Of a stretch of DNA of 64,000 nucleotides, positions 42,766-51,057 are shown in pieces. Positions within the stretch are counted from its first letter, which is position 1; every line of letters starts with the position of its first letter. Source of the DNA: Bog-473 sp963755375 (GTDB lineage: Bacteria; Actinomycetota; Acidimicrobiia; Acidimicrobiales; RAAP-2); assembly GCA_963755375.1 (NCBI GenBank), contig CAVWKG010000016.1, forward strand, positions 1,674,001 to 1,738,000. Reading direction: 5' to 3'. Made by a program: the position numbers and the translations under genes. The notes beneath the pieces were generated by a model. It did no database searches. It saw nothing but the letters and a program-made list of their open reading frames with translations, and had not been told where the DNA came from.

Positions 42766-44135
42766 CCTTCCGCACCCGGCTCGTCCTGGCGACGACCGTC
42801 GCCGTCGTCGCCGCGGTCCTGGCCGCCTCGCTCGGCTCGTTTCTCGTGGCGCGCCACACGCTGCTGCAGGCGGCGGACAGCTCGCTCACGACGGCGGCGC
42901 AGAAGATCGTGGCCGGCCAGGAGATCGGGTCGACCACCGCCACCGCGGGCCAGGTGATCGACACCACCGGCGCCGTCGTCTCGGGAGGCGGCCTCCCCGT
43001 CACCGGACAGGTGCGGCTGGTGGCCGTCGGCCTCGCCCCCGCCTTCTTCACGACCGTCACCGTCGACGGGAACCAGCTGCGCGAGTTCGTCGAGCATCTG
43101 CCGGCAGGCACAACGGTCCAGTCGGGCGTCCTCGTTGAGGGCGGCGCGCTGCAGATCGCCACGCTGCTGAACGTCGACTCGGAGCTGAAGAAGCTCGCGC
43201 TGCTCCTGGGGGCGGTCGCCTTCGTCGGCGTCCTGCTCGCCGTCGCCCTCGGCTGGCTGGTGGCGCGCACCGCGCTCGTCCCGCTCAATGCGCTCACCGA
43301 CACCGTCGAGGACCTAGCGGAGACGACCGACGTCTCCCGCCGGCTCTCACCGGGCCGCCCCGACGAGCTCGGGCGCCTCCGCCGCACCTTCAACCGCCTC
43401 CTCGAGGCCCTCGAATCGTCGCGCCGGGCCCAGAGCCAGCTGGTGCTCGACGCCTCGCACGAGTTGCGGACCCCGCTCACCAGCCTGCGCACCAACCTCG
43501 AGGTGATCCGCCGGGTAGAGGAGCTGAGCGCCGACGACCGCTCCTTGTTGGTCGACGACGTCCTCGTGCAGCTGCAGGAGCTCACCGACATCGTGGGCGA
43601 CCTGGCCGAGCTGGCCCGGGGTGACAGGGGGCCGGCGCCCCGGGAGCTGGTGCGGCTTGACCTGCTCGTGCAGGATGAAGTCGCCGTGCAGAATACCCAC
43701 GGGCGCACCAAGGACGTGCGGTTCGACCTCGACGCCGAGCCCTGTTGGGTCGTCGCCCACGACGACGGGCTCCGCCGGGCCGTCGGCAACCTGCTCGACA
43801 ACGCGCGCAAGTGGAGCCCGCCCGGCCAGCCGGTGGAGGTCGAGTGCCGCGAGGGGACCGTCGTCGTGCACGACCACGGTCCCGGCATCGCCGAGGTGGA
43901 CCTCCCCCACATCTTCGACCGCTTCTACCGCTCGCCGGCGGCCCGCGGGCTGCCCGGGTCGGGCCTCGGCCTGGCCATCGTCGCCCAGGTCGTCAAGGCC
44001 GAGGGCGGGACCATCGTGGCCGAGAACGACCCCGGCGGCGGCGCCCGGATGTCCCTGCGCCTCCCGACGGTGGTCGCCCCCGAACGGTCGATACCGACCG
44101 GTCCCGATCACGACCAGTCGCCCCGGTCGATCTGA
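42762..44135 (+). CDS. Sensor histidine kinase (MprB-like)
   Basis: Membrane kinase of 457 residues. First helix at about 9-29, an extracytoplasmic sensor of about 115 residues, a second helix at about 148-170, then HAMP (VPLNALTDTVEDLAETTD). HisKA has the phospho-His at about 233 in DASHELRTPLTSLRTNLE; the ATPase has NLLDNARKWSP (N box), HDHGPGI (G1), FDRFYR and GSGLGLAIV (G2). Co-transcribed with the regulator. Confidence 0.93.
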   Translation: MTFRTRLVLATTVAVVAAVLAASLGSFLVARHTLLQAADSSLTTAAQKIVAGQEIGSTTATAGQVIDTTGAVVSGGGLPVTGQVRLVAVGLAPAFFTTVTVDGNQLREFVEHLPAGTTVQSGVLVEGGALQIATLLNVDSELKKLALLLGAVAFVGVLLAVALGWLVARTALVPLNALTDTVEDLAETTDVSRRLSPGRPDELGRLRRTFNRLLEALESSRRAQSQLVLDASHELRTPLTSLRTNLEVIRRVEELSADDRSLLVDDVLVQLQELTDIVGDLAELARGDRGPAPRELVRLDLLVQDEVAVQNTHGRTKDVRFDLDAEPCWVVAHDDGLRRAVGNLLDNARKWSPPGQPVEVECREGTVVVHDHGPGIAEVDLPHIFDRFYRSPAARGLPGSGLGLAIVAQVVKAEGGTIVAENDPGGGARMSLRLPTVVAPERSIPTGPDHDQSPRSI

Positions 44136-44137
44136 CC

Positions 44138-44152
44138 CGCCGCTTCGCGGCG
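44138..44152. terminator. Short GC hairpin between convergent genes
   Basis: CGCCGC and GCGGCG pair around a TTC loop, directly after the kinase stop and before the convergent VOC gene stop. It could serve either direction; no U-tract. Confidence 0.4.
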
Positions 44153-44165
44153 TCTCGGGAGGGCC

Positions 44166-44534
44166 TCAGCCCTCGGCGATGAGCTCGATCCGGTTGCCGA
44201 AGGGGTCGTCGACGTAGGCGCCCCCGCCCCCGGGACGCTCTGGGTTCGGTCGCACCGCCACCCCGGCGGCGCCGAGGGCCGCTTCCAGGGCGGGCAGGTC
44301 GCGCACCACCAGGGCAGGGTGGGCTTTGCGGGCAGGGCGGAAGTCATCCTCGACGCCGAGGTGCACCGCGACCGGCCCCTGACCGAACCAGCAGCCGCCC
44401 CGCGACGCCAGGGGCTCAGGCTTGGGCTGGCGGACCAACCCGAGGATGCCCGAGTAGAAGGCCTCCGCCTCGGCCTCCCGTCCCGCCGGCATGGCCAGCT
44501 GCACGTGGTCGAGCCGGACGATCTCGAAACCCAT
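44166..44534 (-). CDS. VOC/glyoxalase-fold protein
   Basis: Protein of 122 residues with paired beta-alpha-beta modules of the vicinal oxygen chelate fold: RLDHVQLAMPAGREAEAEAFYSGILGLV, WFGQGPVAVHLGVED, HPALVVRDLPALEAALGAAG, and YVDDPFGNRIELI. The His and Glu expected as metal ligands are present (DHVQL, HLGV, IELI). ATG at 44534 follows GAGGAGG. Could be a lactoylglutathione-lyase-like or resistance protein; substrate unknown. Confidence 0.85.
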   Translation of the reverse strand: MGFEIVRLDHVQLAMPAGREAEAEAFYSGILGLVRQPKPEPLASRGGCWFGQGPVAVHLGVEDDFRPARKAHPALVVRDLPALEAALGAAGVAVRPNPERPGGGGAYVDDPFGNRIELIAEG

Positions 44535-44600
44535 GGCTGCCTCCTCGCACCGGGGCCGACCTGGCAGTCGACCCCGGGGACCGCTAGCCTGCCGCACGAC

Positions 44601-44699
44601 ATGGGATCACTGATCAAAAAGCGCCGCAAGCGGATGCGAAAGAAGAAGCACAAGAAGATGCTGAAGGCGACCCGCTGGCAACGCCGGGCCGGCAAGTAA
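44601..44699 (+). CDS. Tiny ribosomal protein bS22-like (AURKAIP1/COX24 domain)
   Basis: A 32-residue, extremely basic protein beginning MGSLIKKRRKRMRKKKHKKML and ending RWQRRAGK. The pattern GS-x-x-KKRRKRM-x-KKKH-x-K matches the actinobacterial AURKAIP1/COX24-domain protein identified in mycobacterial 30S subunits as bS22. A TAGCCT box lies 10 nt upstream, with a CTGGCA -35-like box 18 nt further up. It is transcribed against ispE and VOC. Identity is from memory of the family, but the motif is distinctive. Confidence 0.88.
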   Translation: MGSLIKKRRKRMRKKKHKKMLKATRWQRRAGK

Positions 44700-44728
44700 C
44701 TTCCTCCGCCCCGGTTCCCGCTCTTCCC

Positions 44729-45502
44729 TCAGTCCCCTTCCCAGGCCGCCGGCACGGTGTGGGCGCGCAGCAGCCGGGCCGACTCGGCCCCGACGCGCAC
44801 CTCACCGGGAGCTGATGTGGCGGCTCCCGCGCCGGTGACCTCGACGAACCAGGTCGACCCGCTCCCGGCCAGCGCCGGCTCGCTGCCGGCCAACTCCCCC
44901 AGGGCGTCGCGCCAGCGAGCCAGGCGGGGTTCGACGGCCAGTGCAGCGTTGGTGAGCGAATTGGGTGCCTCGTGCCGTGGATCTTGGTCCCAGGCCCGAT
45001 AGGCCCGGGCCGTCTCCACGCCGAATGGCGGCAGGAGGAGAAGGTAGTCCCGGGCCTCGAACGGAAGGGGGGTGACCCGCTCCCCCACCCCCTCCACCCG
45101 GGCCCGGCCCCCCGTCAGGCAGAAGGGCACATCGGCGCCGAGGTGGACAGCCACGTCGGGGTCGGCACAACCGGCCCAGCGCAACACGGCGGCGGCGTCC
45201 GCCGAACCCCCGCCGAGCCCGCCGCCCAGGGGGATCCGCTTCGTCAGGCGGACCGCCGCGTCGCGGCCGCAGGCGGCCAACGCTCGCTCGACCAGGTTCT
45301 GGCCGGGTCGCGGCAGCCCGTCGGCCCGCACCCCCGGCGCGACCGCGACCGTGAGTCCCGACCCTCCCTCGTCGATCTCGAGCTCGTCGGCCAGGTCGAG
45401 GGTGACCATTTCGGCGTCGAGCTCGTGGTATCCGTCGGTCCGCACCCCGGTCACCCGGAGCGACACCGTCAGCTTGGCCGGGGCCCGCAGCCTGCTCACC
45501 AT
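44729..45502 (-). CDS. ispE: 4-diphosphocytidyl-2-C-methyl-D-erythritol kinase IspE
   Basis: GHMP kinase of the MEP isoprenoid pathway, 257 residues. It has RLRAPAKLTVSLRVTGVRTDGYHELDAEM (substrate loop), the ATP-binding PLGGGLGGGSADAAAVL, and a C-terminal SGSGSTWF-like block (ALAGSGSTWFVEV). ATG 45502 is preceded closely by GGAGG; GTG 45499 gives better spacing. It follows rsmA, the conserved actinobacterial order. Confidence 0.92.
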   Translation of the reverse strand: MVSRLRAPAKLTVSLRVTGVRTDGYHELDAEMVTLDLADELEIDEGGSGLTVAVAPGVRADGLPRPGQNLVERALAACGRDAAVRLTKRIPLGGGLGGGSADAAAVLRWAGCADPDVAVHLGADVPFCLTGGRARVEGVGERVTPLPFEARDYLLLLPPFGVETARAYRAWDQDPRHEAPNSLTNAALAVEPRLARWRDALGELAGSEPALAGSGSTWFVEVTGAGAATSAPGEVRVGAESARLLRAHTVPAAWEGD

Positions 45503-45510
45503 GCCTCCAT

Positions 45511-46332
45511 TCACAGCGCGGCCAGCCTGCCCCAGGCCGCCACGTCGAGCTCCTCGGCCCGGGCGTCGGGTCGCACACCCGCCCGCTCGAATGCGGCCGG
45601 CTCGACCACGCCGGCCAGGGACCGCCGCAGCATCTTGCGTCGCTGGGCGAAACCAGCCCGGACCACGGCATTGAGGCGTTCGTAGGAGACGACGGAGGGA
45701 TCGACGGCGGGTTCTGGTCGCCGGTCCAGGCGGACCAGGACCGACTCGACCCACGGTCGGGGGATGAAGACGGAGGCGGGGACCCGGCCCACGACCTCAG
45801 CCCGGGCGAAATAGGCGATGCGCACCGAGACCGCCCCGTAGGCGTCCTGACCCGCAGCCGCCGCCATGCGCTCACCCACCTCCCGCTGCACCAAGACCAG
45901 GAGGTGAACGACCGTGGGCACCTCCACGAGGGTCCGGAGCACCAGCGGCGTGGCCACGTTGTAGGGGAGATTGGCCACCAGGCTCCAGGGACCGGGGCTC
46001 CGCTCGGCCAGGAGTGCCGCCAGGTCGAGCTCCAGAGCGTCCCCCTCGACTGTCTCCACCCCCACTCCCTCGACGACAGAGCGCAGGACGGGGAAGAGGT
46101 GGCGGTCCGTCTCGACGGCCACCACACGGGCCCCTGTCTCGGCCAGGGCCAGCGTCAGGGAACCCAGGCCCGCCCCGATCTCGAGAACCTGGGAGCCGGG
46201 CCCGGCACCCGAGAGGCGAGCGATGCGGCGGACGGTGTTCGGGTCAGCGACGAAGTTCTGCCCGAGAGCGCGGCTCGGCCGAAGCCCGTGCGCCGACAAC
46301 AATTCTGCGATGTCGGCGCCGGAAAGGGTCAC
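45511..46332 (-). CDS. rsmA: 16S rRNA dimethyladenosine transferase RsmA/KsgA
   Basis: Dimethylates two adenines near the 3' end of 16S rRNA. 273 residues from GTG 46332. Motifs: RPSRALGQNFVADPNTVRRIA, SAM loop VLEIGAGLGSLTLAL, VAVETDRHL, catalytic NLPYNVATPLV, and FIPRPWVESVLVRL with QRRKMLRRSL at the C-terminal domain. The start overlaps the upstream stop (GTGA). Confidence 0.95.
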   Translation of the reverse strand: MTLSGADIAELLSAHGLRPSRALGQNFVADPNTVRRIARLSGAGPGSQVLEIGAGLGSLTLALAETGARVVAVETDRHLFPVLRSVVEGVGVETVEGDALELDLAALLAERSPGPWSLVANLPYNVATPLVLRTLVEVPTVVHLLVLVQREVGERMAAAAGQDAYGAVSVRIAYFARAEVVGRVPASVFIPRPWVESVLVRLDRRPEPAVDPSVVSYERLNAVVRAGFAQRRKMLRRSLAGVVEPAAFERAGVRPDARAEELDVAAWGRLAAL

Positions 46333-47063
46333 CAGGAGATTGTGACGTCCACCACTCCCTGGTCGAGGTCGGCGATCTGCGAGAAGCCCGACGGCGACAG
46401 ATCGACCACCCGCGGGTAGCCCGCCGCCTCGCGGTCGTCCACGGTACAGACGGTCGAAGCACCGGTCGCGTCGTTCACCACCGTGAGCACCGTTCCGAAC
46501 GGGAGCGACGGGCTGGCGCACATGCCCGACGGTGCGGCCGAATACCACGTGGCCTCACCTCCTTCGGAGTTCGACGCCGCGGGCGGCGGGGGCGGAGCCG
46601 TCGTGGTCGTCGTGGTGGTCGGTGGTGGCGGTGGTGTGGTCGTCGTCGTCGTGGTCGGTAGCGGCGGCGGTGCGGTCGTGGTCGTGGTCGGCGGCGCAGT
46701 GGTTGTCGATGTCGTCGGCGCGGGCGCGGGCGTCGAAGTCGTTGTCGGCGCCTGGTAGGCGACGAGGTGCGAAGGGAGCTTCACGCCGACCTGGTGCGAC
46801 GACGCAGACGCGACGTTCTCGTGGTTCTCGTGCCCACCACGCGGCGCGGTCTCAGACCGCGACGCGTGCGCAGACGCGCTCTGCAACAACAGGAGAGGCG
46901 CACCGAACAACGTGCCGCAAATTACGGCGGCTATGCCGAGGCGTCTCCCCCCAGTGCTCTGGTTCCGCAGGGCTCCACCCTTCTCCGGCGACACAGTGCA
47001 CCCGCGCCGACACACGGGTGGCGAGAGGTTTCTGGAGAACTTAGATAACCAAACACGAGCCAC
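46329..47063 (-). CDS. Exported RlpA/3D-like double-psi beta-barrel wall protein
   Basis: Secreted protein of up to 244 residues. A signal sequence (LGIAAVICGTLFGAPLLLLQSASA) precedes a short region, a long Thr/Pro linker (about 115-165), and a C-terminal DPBB domain: GEATWYSAAPSGMCASPSLPFGTVLTVVNDATGASTVCTVDDREAAGYPRVVDLSPSGFSQIA, matching RlpA/3D proteins that bind or cleave glycan strands; two Cys may pair. It sits where actinobacteria carry rpfB (metG-tatD-rpfB-ksgA-ispE). GTG 47063 gives a leader of about 40 residues before the signal; GTG 46994 is an alternative. An in-frame TTA codon lies near the 47063 start. Confidence 0.82.
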   Translation of the reverse strand: MARVWLSKFSRNLSPPVCRRGCTVSPEKGGALRNQSTGGRRLGIAAVICGTLFGAPLLLLQSASAHASRSETAPRGGHENHENVASASSHQVGVKLPSHLVAYQAPTTTSTPAPAPTTSTTTAPPTTTTTAPPPLPTTTTTTTPPPPPTTTTTTTAPPPPPAASNSEGGEATWYSAAPSGMCASPSLPFGTVLTVVNDATGASTVCTVDDREAAGYPRVVDLSPSGFSQIADLDQGVVDVTISW

Positions 47064-47230
47064 GCAAACCGGAAACGGACGAAATCTTTTCGCGCGCTCT
47101 TTTCCCAGGTCACGGACGCCGGTGCGCGTGATATTTAGATGAACTCCCTGTTCAACTAAGGTTTTGCGCGGAATTCAATCTCAAACACCCAGGTCACAAG
47201 GTTCTCGTATTACGCACAACAGCGCGTGAT

Positions 47231-48046
47231 TTAGCTACTTGTGGAAAACACCATGGCCGCCGCCGCCGCGCTGCGCTCTTTGACTTCGTCGACAGTGCAG
47301 TCCTTCACCGCGGCGATCGCGTCGCCGACGAACGGAAGGTAGGAGGGCTCGTTCGGACGACCGCGATGGGGCACCGGTGCGAGGAACGGACTGTCCGTTT
47401 CGACCAGCAAACGATCGAGCGGGCAGCGCGCCGCGGCTTCCCGCACGTCGGCCGCGTTCTTGAACGTCACGATCCCGCTGAACGAGACGTACATGCCGGC
47501 GCCCAGGCAGAGCTCGACCTCTTCGGGACCGCCCGTGAAGCAGTGCATCACGGTGCGTTCGGGAATGCCCTCGGCCCGCAACACGTCGAACAGATCGGGC
47601 CAGGCGTCGCGAGCGTGGATCACCAGCGCGAGCTCGTGTGCGTTCGCCAGCCCGATCTGTGCCGCGAACGCCGCTCGTTGCGCGTCGCGCGGTGAATGCT
47701 CGTAGTAGTAGTCCAGCCCGCACTCCCCGACCGCCACGACCGCTCCGTCGTTCACCGCGAGCTCACGCGCCAAGAGCGACGCCACCTCGTCCACGCCCTC
47801 ACTCGCCTCGTGCGGGTGCAGCCCAACGGACGCCCACGCCCGGGGGCTCGTCCCCTCGCTGGCGGTCGACCGGGCCACCGCCACCGCCTGTTCCGAGGTG
47901 GTGGCGCCCGTGCCGATGCAGACCAGCCGGTCGATGCCGGCCTCGGCCGCCCGCGCCATGAGGGGCTGCAGGTCCGTGCCCCCGGCTTCGGCTCCCGGGA
48001 GGTACTCCTCCTGGACGTGGCAGTGGGAGTCGAACCAGCCGGCCAC
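47231..48046 (-). CDS. tatD: TatD-family metal-dependent DNase
   Basis: Metal hydrolase of 271 residues. DSHCHVQEE gives the first HxH; GEGGLDYYYEHSP-like GECGLDYYYEHSP the bridging Glu; ALVIHARDAW and MHCFTGGPEE further His ligands; and LVETDSPFLAP the final Asp. GTG 48046 is 2 nt downstream of the metG stop, with AAGG upstream. Order metG-tatD is conserved. Confidence 0.93.
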   Translation of the reverse strand: MAGWFDSHCHVQEEYLPGAEAGGTDLQPLMARAAEAGIDRLVCIGTGATTSEQAVAVARSTASEGTSPRAWASVGLHPHEASEGVDEVASLLARELAVNDGAVVAVGECGLDYYYEHSPRDAQRAAFAAQIGLANAHELALVIHARDAWPDLFDVLRAEGIPERTVMHCFTGGPEEVELCLGAGMYVSFSGIVTFKNAADVREAAARCPLDRLLVETDSPFLAPVPHRGRPNEPSYLPFVGDAIAAVKDCTVDEVKERSAAAAAMVFSTSS

Positions 48047-48048
48047 GG

Positions 48049-49599
48049 TCAGGCCTTGCGCCGTGGGAACAGCGGCTCCCCCTTCACGACGGCCGCGCCG
48101 CCGGTGTAACCGCCCCACTCAGCGTCCCCCGGGAGCCGCGCCACCGAGGGGTCGCCGGCGACCCCGATGCGCCGCCACACCTCGACCGCGGTCGACGGCA
48201 TGGCCGGGGCGATGAGAACGGCCACGATCCGCAGGACCTCCAGCGCGTCGCCGAGAACCGCCTCCACGGCAGGTCCGGGGTCCATCTTCCAGGGCTCGGC
48301 CGCCTCGAGCTCCGCGTTGGCCGCACCGATCAGCCGCCACGTCTCTTCGAGCGCCTCGTGCGGCGCCCACCGGGACCAGGCCGCTGTCGCCGCTTCGAGC
48401 ACGGCGGCTGCCACCGAGGAGAGCTCGCTTGCGACATCGCAGCCGGGGCCGACACCGCCGCACTTGGAGTGGACCACGGTCGTGACCCGCGAGACCAGGT
48501 TGCCCAGGTTGTTGGCCAGGTCCGCGTTGTAGCGCGCCACGATGCCCTCGTAGGAGAAATCGCCGTCTCCGCCCAGTGGCACGTCGCGCAACAGGTGGTA
48601 GCGCAGCGAGTCGACCCCGAAGTCGTCAACCAGGGCCAAAGGCGACACGTCGGTGATCCTGAGCGCCTCGACGCCTTCCGTCCCGGCCAGCCCGGACGCG
48701 ATCATGGTCTTGCCGAGCTTCTGCCCGCCCATGAGCAGGTACCCGTGGACGAAGATCTCCTCCGGTGGGTCGATGCCGGCGGCCATGCACATGGCGGGCC
48801 ACCAGACGCAGTGGAACTTGAGGATGTCCTTGCCGATGAGGTGGTGGGCCGCAGACCAGCGTGCCTCGAACGCGGCGGGATCGCTCCCGTACCCGGCGAC
48901 CGTCAGATAGTTGATGAGCGCGTCGTACCAGACGTAGAAGACGTGCCCGCTGTCCCACGGAACCGGCACGCCCCACGTGAAGGAGGTGCGGGTGATCGAC
49001 ACATCTCGCAGGCCTCCCCGGATGAATCCGAGGGCCTCGTTGCGCTTGGAGGTCGGGCGGACGAAACGGGGGTGGCTGTCGTAGTAGTCGAGGAGGCGCT
49101 GCTCGAACTGGCTGAGCTTGAAGAAGTAGTTGTCCTCCTTCATCTCAATGACGGGGCGTCCGTGCACCGGGCACTTGCCGTCGACGAGCTCGTCCTCGGT
49201 GTAGTAGTCCTCGCAGGAGACGCAGTAAAGGCCCGAATAGGAGCCGAGCGCAATGAAGCCGTTGTCGTAGATGCGCTGCAGGAACTGCTGGACGACCGCG
49301 TAGTGCCGGGGCTCGGTGGTGCGGATGAAGTCGTCGTAGGAGATGTCGAGCCGGCTCCACGCCTCCACGAAGCGCGCCGAGGTGCGGTCCGTCCACTCCC
49401 TGGGGGTCGTCTCATTGGCCTCGGCGGCCTCGACGATCTTGGCCCCGTGCTCGTCGGTGCCCGTCATGAACCAGACGTCGTCGCCCAGCAGGCGGTGCCA
49501 ACGCGCCAGCGCATCGGCGTTGACCGTCGTGTACGCCGTCCCCACGTGCGGCGCGTCGTTGACGTAGTAGATGGGTGTGGTCAGGTAGTAGGGGGGCAC
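48049..49599 (-). CDS. metG: Methionyl-tRNA synthetase
   Basis: Charges tRNA-Met; 516 residues from GTG 49599. The HIGH motif appears as APHVGTAYT; the zinc-type insert has CVSCEDYYTEDELVDGKCPVHG; FIRTTEPRHYAVVQQFLQRIYDNGFI and WYDALINYLTVAGYG are standard. The KMSKS loop is unusual: KLGKT at about 294-298, followed by roughly 15 extra residues before PLALVDDFGVDSLRYHLLRD. No C-terminal tRNA-binding domain, as in other short actinobacterial enzymes. Confidence 0.95.
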   Translation of the reverse strand: MPPYYLTTPIYYVNDAPHVGTAYTTVNADALARWHRLLGDDVWFMTGTDEHGAKIVEAAEANETTPREWTDRTSARFVEAWSRLDISYDDFIRTTEPRHYAVVQQFLQRIYDNGFIALGSYSGLYCVSCEDYYTEDELVDGKCPVHGRPVIEMKEDNYFFKLSQFEQRLLDYYDSHPRFVRPTSKRNEALGFIRGGLRDVSITRTSFTWGVPVPWDSGHVFYVWYDALINYLTVAGYGSDPAAFEARWSAAHHLIGKDILKFHCVWWPAMCMAAGIDPPEEIFVHGYLLMGGQKLGKTMIASGLAGTEGVEALRITDVSPLALVDDFGVDSLRYHLLRDVPLGGDGDFSYEGIVARYNADLANNLGNLVSRVTTVVHSKCGGVGPGCDVASELSSVAAAVLEAATAAWSRWAPHEALEETWRLIGAANAELEAAEPWKMDPGPAVEAVLGDALEVLRIVAVLIAPAMPSTAVEVWRRIGVAGDPSVARLPGDAEWGGYTGGAAVVKGEPLFPRRKA

Positions 49600-49621
49600 C
49601 GCCGGTAGCGTACCGGCGCCC

Positions 49622-50521
49622 TCAGGCGCCTCCCGACGTGCCCGCGCCGCTGTCCCCCGCCCCGCGCAGGCGCAGAGCGGTCTCGTAGGCGCGCCGCCGC
49701 GGCACACCGAGCGAGGCCGCCACGAGCTCGGCGACCTGGCGCGGGCCGGCCGACGGGTCCTCGCCTAGTGCGGCCCGCACCGCCGCTTCAACCTCGGCGT
49801 CGCCGGCCGGGGCCGCAGGCGGGGATCCGCCGACCACGAGGACGACCTCACCCCGCACCTCCCGCGCCGCGAAGGCTGCCGCGGCCTCACCCAACGTCCC
49901 CCGCCAGACCTCCTCGTGCAGCTTGGTCAGCTCACGCACCACGGCGGCCGGCCGCGCCGCGTCGTAGGCCGCCAGCTCGGCCAGCGTGGCCGCCACCCGC
50001 CCCGGTGCCTCCAGCAGTACCGTCGTGCGGGCGTCGGCCATGAGCGCCACGAGTCGGCGCCGGCGTTCGGGGCCCTTGCGAGGCAGGAATCCCTCGACGC
50101 AGAACCGGTCCGATGGCAGGCCGCTCACGACCAGCGCGCCGAGGACCGACGACGGACCGGGCACGGTACTCACCGTCTCGCCCGCGGCGGCGAGCTGACC
50201 TGCCAGCCATGCGCCCGGATCCGAGATCCCCGGTGTGCCCGCATCGCTGACGACGGCCACCGTGGCGCCGCCGGCCACTGCGGCCGCCACGCGGTCGAGC
50301 CGTGTCGCTTCGTTGTGCCCGTGGAGCGACAGAAGGCGGTCGCCGTTGGGCCCCGTGGCCGTGATGTCGCTCGCCGACAGCAGGGCCCGGGTCCGACGGG
50401 TGTCCTCACAACAGATCAGGTCTGCCGCCGCCAGCACCTCACGGGCCCGGGGTGAGAGATCACCCAGGTTTCCGATCGGCGTGGCCACCAGCACGAGCCG
50501 GCCCCGCCGCTCCCCGGTCAC
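49622..50521 (-). CDS. rsmI: 16S rRNA cytidine-2'-O-methyltransferase RsmI
   Basis: Methylates C1402 of 16S rRNA. It has 299 residues from GTG 50521: LVLVATPIGNLGDLSPRAREVLAAADLICCEDTRRT, LSLHGHNEATR, VAVVSDAGTPGISDPG, VPGPSSVLGALVVSGLPSDRFCVEGFLPRK and RELTKLHEEVWRGTL are all family signatures. The start overlaps the DUF192 stop by 4 nt (GTGA). A C-terminal extension of about 50 residues resembles a helical RNA-binding tail. Confidence 0.95.
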   Translation of the reverse strand: MTGERRGRLVLVATPIGNLGDLSPRAREVLAAADLICCEDTRRTRALLSASDITATGPNGDRLLSLHGHNEATRLDRVAAAVAGGATVAVVSDAGTPGISDPGAWLAGQLAAAGETVSTVPGPSSVLGALVVSGLPSDRFCVEGFLPRKGPERRRRLVALMADARTTVLLEAPGRVAATLAELAAYDAARPAAVVRELTKLHEEVWRGTLGEAAAAFAAREVRGEVVLVVGGSPPAAPAGDAEVEAAVRAALGEDPSAGPRQVAELVAASLGVPRRRAYETALRLRGAGDSGAGTSGGA

Positions 50522-50880
50522 GACATGCCGCTTGCTGCACCGTTCGGGACCTCGCGCACCTCGAGCTGGTCGCCCACCCGCACGCCCCAGCGCTCCAACG
50601 ACCCGGCCTCGGTCTGGACAGCGCTCCGGGCCGTCCGCCCCCCGACGGCCACCCGCCACGGCTTGAGCCGGGCGACCCGCACCACGGTGAGGTCCGTGGA
50701 GAGAAACGCCACGTCAATGGGGAATTTCATGCCAGCCGTGTGTACGGTGCGGGCGCCGTCCACGTGCAGCGCGCCCTCGCAACCCCGGCGCCCTCGCAGC
50801 GCGCTGCGCTCGGCCGGCGAGTCGGCCAGCTCGAGCGCACACACCACATCGCCGTCCCGCAGCAGCCATCCGGACCGCAT
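50518..50880 (-). CDS. DUF192 family protein
   Basis: Small protein of 120 residues. The hallmark ARTVHTAGMKFPIDVAFL with a conserved His and Met, followed by KPWRVAVGGRTARSAVQTEAG, places it in DUF192. Function is unknown; archaeal and bacterial members have a small beta fold. No signal peptide, in contrast to exported members. It is the first gene of the leftward rsmI-metG-tatD run and appears leaderless. Confidence 0.88.
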   Translation of the reverse strand: MRSGWLLRDGDVVCALELADSPAERSALRGRRGCEGALHVDGARTVHTAGMKFPIDVAFLSTDLTVVRVARLKPWRVAVGGRTARSAVQTEAGSLERWGVRVGDQLEVREVPNGAASGMS

Positions 50881-50887
50881 CCGCCTG

Positions 50888-50893
50888 AGGCTA
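50888..50893 (-). promoter_or_regulatory. Leaderless -10 box of the DUF192-rsmI-metG-tatD run
   Basis: TAGCCT on the minus strand lies 7 nt upstream of the ATG at 50880 and no Shine-Dalgarno is present. It is divergent from the bL37 gene, whose own TAAGCT box is at 50918-50923. Confidence 0.5.
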
Positions 50894-50933
50894 CCGGACT
50901 GCCTCCCGCGTTCCGTCTAAGCTCATCCGTCTC

Positions 50934-51017
50934 ATGTCGAAGCGAACGGTCAAGCGCAAGCTCAGGACGAAGAAGAAGGCCAACCACGGCAAGAAACCGA
51001 ACTGCGGCCGCGGCTGA
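50934..51017 (+). CDS. Tiny ribosomal protein bL37-like
   Basis: A 27-residue basic protein beginning MSKRTVKRKLRTKKK and ending ANHGKKPNCGRG. The ANHGK[RK]PN motif is characteristic of the small actinobacterial 50S protein first seen in mycobacterial ribosome structures as bL37. TAAGCT lies 10 nt upstream of the ATG, the same spacing as for the bS22-like gene. It runs against both neighbours, so it is a single-gene unit. Confidence 0.85.
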   Translation: MSKRTVKRKLRTKKKANHGKKPNCGRG

Positions 51018-51057
51018 CACGTCGCTGACCCGCCCCCGGCGTTGACTGCCGGCGGCG

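Noticed and set aside
46580..46745. Repeating GTCGTGGTC-like DNA
   Set aside because: Encodes the Thr/Pro linker of the RlpA-like protein; not a CRISPR or satellite.
47064..47230. Cyclic-di-AMP (ydaO-type) riboswitch upstream of the RlpA-like gene or of the NlpC/P60 gene
   Set aside because: Such riboswitches precede wall-hydrolase genes in actinobacteria, but the expected conserved blocks were not recognised in either upstream region. A covariance-model search would decide.
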